Of a stretch of 7,690 nucleotides of DNA, positions 5,844 to 7,690 are shown piece by piece; positions within the stretch are counted from its first letter, which is position 1; each line of letters starts with the position of its first letter. The DNA is from an uncultured Micavibrio sp. (lineage in GTDB: Bacteria > Pseudomonadota > Alphaproteobacteria > Micavibrionales > UBA1664): NCBI GenBank assembly GCA_913057885.1, contig CAJXOI010000031.1, positions 1-7,690 of the forward strand, in the 5' to 3' direction. A program made the position numbers and the translations under genes. The notes beneath the pieces are model-generated. The model saw only the letters and a list, made by a program, of their open reading frames with translations, was not told where the DNA came from and did no database searches.

Positions 5844-6422
5844 CTATTCATTATCAGAGTTTTGCGTATCTTCTGGTGTAGACATGCCATTAGTACTGCT
5901 GTCTCCAACACTGACGCGGATCATCTTATCTGGGTTTCTTGGTGGCTCACCACGCTTAATTTGATCAACATACTCCATACCTTCAATCACTTGCCCCCAA
6001 ACTGTATATTGCCCGTTCAAGAAGCTACAATTATCGAAACAAATGAAGAATTGTGAATTTGCCGAGTTTGGATCGGATGTTCGTGCCATCCCAACGGTAC
6101 CACGGCCAAAATTGTAATCAGAAAACTCCGCAGGCAAGTCAGGCATCTCGGATCCGCCGGTTCCTGTGCCAGTCGGATCACCCGTTTGTGCCATGAACCC
6201 GTCAATCACACGATGAAATACAATGCCGTCATAAAAGCCGTTCTCTGCCAGTGTTTTTATGCGCTCGACATGTGTAGGCGCCAAATCAGGCTTCATTTCA
6301 ATAGCAACACGGCCGTATTCCAAATCAATAAATAATATATCATCCATATCTTGTGCCTTTGTTGTGGTTGTCGTCACAAGCATAAAAGCCATCAAAAAAA
6401 TAAAACGGTATAAAAGTTTCAT
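5844..6422 (-). CDS. Exported cyclophilin-type peptidyl-prolyl isomerase
   Basis: Catalyses cis-trans isomerisation of Xaa-Pro bonds, probably in the periplasm. From the ATG at 6422 it is 192 aa with a signal peptide (MKLLYRFIFLMAFMLV, then Thr-rich) cleaved near TKA before QDMDD. The cyclophilin domain spans about residues 28-174. FHRVIDGFMAQTGD (69-82) supplies the active-site Arg71, Phe76 and Gln79, followed by the Gly/Thr-rich loop. GMAR and NSQFFICF (111-129) give the hydrophobic pocket. FLNGQYTVWGQVIEGM matches the 'L.G.~~vfG.V~~G' block, with Tyr where human CypA has His126. The last 18 residues are a polar tail. GAAAGG (6435-6430) is 7 nt before this ATG; an upstream TTG at 6437 has no fitting RBS. 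The gene follows purB by 43 nt and is probably co-transcribed. Confidence 0.93.
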   Translation of the reverse strand: MKLLYRFIFLMAFMLVTTTTTKAQDMDDILFIDLEYGRVAIEMKPDLAPTHVERIKTLAENGFYDGIVFHRVIDGFMAQTGDPTGTGTGGSEMPDLPAEFSDYNFGRGTVGMARTSDPNSANSQFFICFDNCSFLNGQYTVWGQVIEGMEYVDQIKRGEPPRNPDKMIRVSVGDSSTNGMSTPEDTQNSDNE

Positions 6423-6429
6423 GTTTAAA

Positions 6430-6435
6430 CCTTTC
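6430..6435 (-). promoter_or_regulatory. Ribosome binding site of the cyclophilin gene
   Basis: GAAAGG on the minus strand, 7 nt upstream of the ATG at 6422. It selects this ATG over the TTG at 6437, which would place the site within the coding region. The spacer contains the palindrome GTTTAAAC (6423-6430). Confidence 0.6.
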
Positions 6436-6465
6436 AAGACTTTTTACTTTAAAACGATATTAGGG

Positions 6466-7690
6466 TTATTTTAAGGCACGATCAACCGTTGCCGCAACAT
6501 AATCCAGATAATCCTGTGGATCAAACAATGGGTCAAGATCAATATTTGTTGTGCGCCTGTCAGACTTTAATTGATCAAGAAACTTAACCTTACACCCAGT
6601 GTCCCATACGGCCATGGCATTTTCCTGAACAATCTTGTATGCATTTTCACGGGACAGGCCGCTGTCAATAAGCGCTAAAAGAACCTTTTGTGAATAAATT
6701 AAACCGCCTAGAGCATCGACATTATCACGCATCCTGTCAGGGTATACGATCAATTTATCCATAACCTCGGTTAGGCGTTTAAGCGCAAAATCACACGCCA
6801 TAATCGTGTCAGGCAATATTGTCCGTTCAACGGATGAATGAGATATATCCCGCTCGTGCCATAATGTTATATTTTCCAATGCCGGCATCACCCCTGCCCT
6901 GATCACACGCGCCAATCCTGTTAAATTTTCACTGAGGACTGGATTACGTTTGTGCGGCATAGCGGATGATCCCTTTTGTCCAGCGTAGAAATATTCCTCT
7001 ACCTCACGAACCTCAGATCTTTGCAAATGCCTAATTTCAGTCGCTAAATTTTCAATCGCGCCGCCAATCACTCCAAGAACAGAAAAAAACATTGCATGGC
7101 GATCACGAGCAATCACCTGTGTTGAGACAGTTTCCGCATTTAAATTCAAGGCGTTGGCGACTTTTTTTTGAATATCTGGGGAACAAGTCGCATGCGTGCC
7201 CACCGCACCAGATAATGTGCAAATAGATATATTATCAATAGCTTGATCTAAATTTTTAAGGCACCGATTGAATATTGTGTACTGCCCCGCCATCTTCAGG
7301 CCGAATGTTGTTGGTTCGGCATGTATCCCGTGTGATCGTCCGATACATAACGTATTTTTATGATCCTGTGCCTGGCGTTTTAAAATACCCAATAAACCAT
7401 TCAGGCGATTACAAATTTGAAGGCCACTATCACGTAATAACATAGAAAATCCTGTATCAACAACATCGGATGACGTTAACCCCTTATGCAGATATTTTCC
7501 TGCGTCACCAATTTGTTCGGATATGGATGTTAAAAAGGCAATCACATCATGGCGGGTTTCGGATTCAATCTCATCTATACGATCGATATTGATTGTGGCA
7601 CCTCGAATGGCGTCTGCTGTGCCTTTGGGTGCATCACCATTACTCTCCATCACGGCGGCCAATTCCGCCTCGATCACAAGCCAGTTTTTG
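6466..7690 (-). CDS. purB: Adenylosuccinate lyase, N-terminus cut by window edge
   Basis: Cleaves adenylosuccinate to AMP and fumarate, and SAICAR to AICAR and fumarate, in purine synthesis; cytoplasmic homotetramer. The visible 407 residues begin KNWLVIEAEL at the right edge. The frame stays open to 7690, so a GTG at 7677 is an internal Val and roughly 25 residues are missing. Family blocks in order are YLHKGLTSSDVVDT (substrate loop), GRSHGIHAEPTTFG (catalytic His region), LSGAVGTHA, and the fumarate-lyase signature GSSAMPHKRNP (DNA about 6972-6940) with the catalytic Ser. RDISHSSVERTILPD and a helical C-terminal domain follow. With the missing part the length would be about 430 aa, the short Bacillus-like PurB type and not the E. 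coli 456-aa type. No truncation or frameshift is seen. The cyclophilin gene follows 43 nt downstream. Confidence 0.96.
   Translation of the reverse strand, partial: KNWLVIEAELAAVMESNGDAPKGTADAIRGATINIDRIDEIESETRHDVIAFLTSISEQIGDAGKYLHKGLTSSDVVDTGFSMLLRDSGLQICNRLNGLLGILKRQAQDHKNTLCIGRSHGIHAEPTTFGLKMAGQYTIFNRCLKNLDQAIDNISICTLSGAVGTHATCSPDIQKKVANALNLNAETVSTQVIARDRHAMFFSVLGVIGGAIENLATEIRHLQRSEVREVEEYFYAGQKGSSAMPHKRNPVLSENLTGLARVIRAGVMPALENITLWHERDISHSSVERTILPDTIMACDFALKRLTEVMDKLIVYPDRMRDNVDALGGLIYSQKVLLALIDSGLSRENAYKIVQENAMAVWDTGCKVKFLDQLKSDRRTTNIDLDPLFDPQDYLDYVAATVDRALK

Noticed and set aside
7675..7677. GTG at 7677 as the purB start codon
   Set aside because: The frame continues open to the window edge with KNWL, which fits the conserved PurB N-terminal block, so this is an internal valine.

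Overview
The window looks like chromosomal DNA from a Gram-negative bacterium, most likely a fairly low-GC alphaproteobacterium. The Gram-negative call rests on a beta-barrel outer-membrane protein ending in Phe, a lipoprotein, an O-antigen ligase/polymerase-type membrane protein and several Sec signal peptides. The alphaproteobacterial call is weaker. It rests on the style of the SSB tail (EDDIPF), the short-type PurB and the lipoprotein hydrolase family, all judged by eye. There is no transposase, integrase, CRISPR array, phage gene or toxin-antitoxin pair, so this is mostly ordinary core and envelope sequence.

Layout. (1) Positions 50-134 hold a complete tRNA-Leu(CAA) with encoded CCA on the + strand, followed by an imperfect stem-loop. 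(2) Positions 163-2095 hold a two-gene minus-strand unit. A stand-alone autotransporter-type beta-barrel protein comes first, followed after one base by a lipoprotein alpha/beta hydrolase. A textbook intrinsic terminator for the barrel gene lies inside the signal-peptide codons of the lipoprotein gene. (3) Positions 2096-2224 are a divergent regulatory region with a direct repeat and a candidate promoter. (4) On the + strand come a large polytopic Wzy/WaaL-like protein (2225-4267), ssb (4366-4839), a periplasmic DUF2059 protein (4866-5291) and an unrecognised single-pass membrane protein (5385-5831). (5) On the minus strand, convergent with the previous block, lie purB (6466 to beyond the right edge) and an exported cyclophilin-type prolyl isomerase (5844-6422), probably co-transcribed.

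How the genes relate. The envelope genes (barrel, lipoprotein, ligase-like protein, DUF2059, exported PPIase) are interleaved with housekeeping genes (tRNA, ssb, purB), and no shared pathway is evident. The most notable feature is the terminator that doubles as coding sequence at 898-928. It predicts that the lipoprotein is expressed from read-through, possibly controlled by translation coupled to the barrel gene. I found no convincing previously undescribed multi-gene system.
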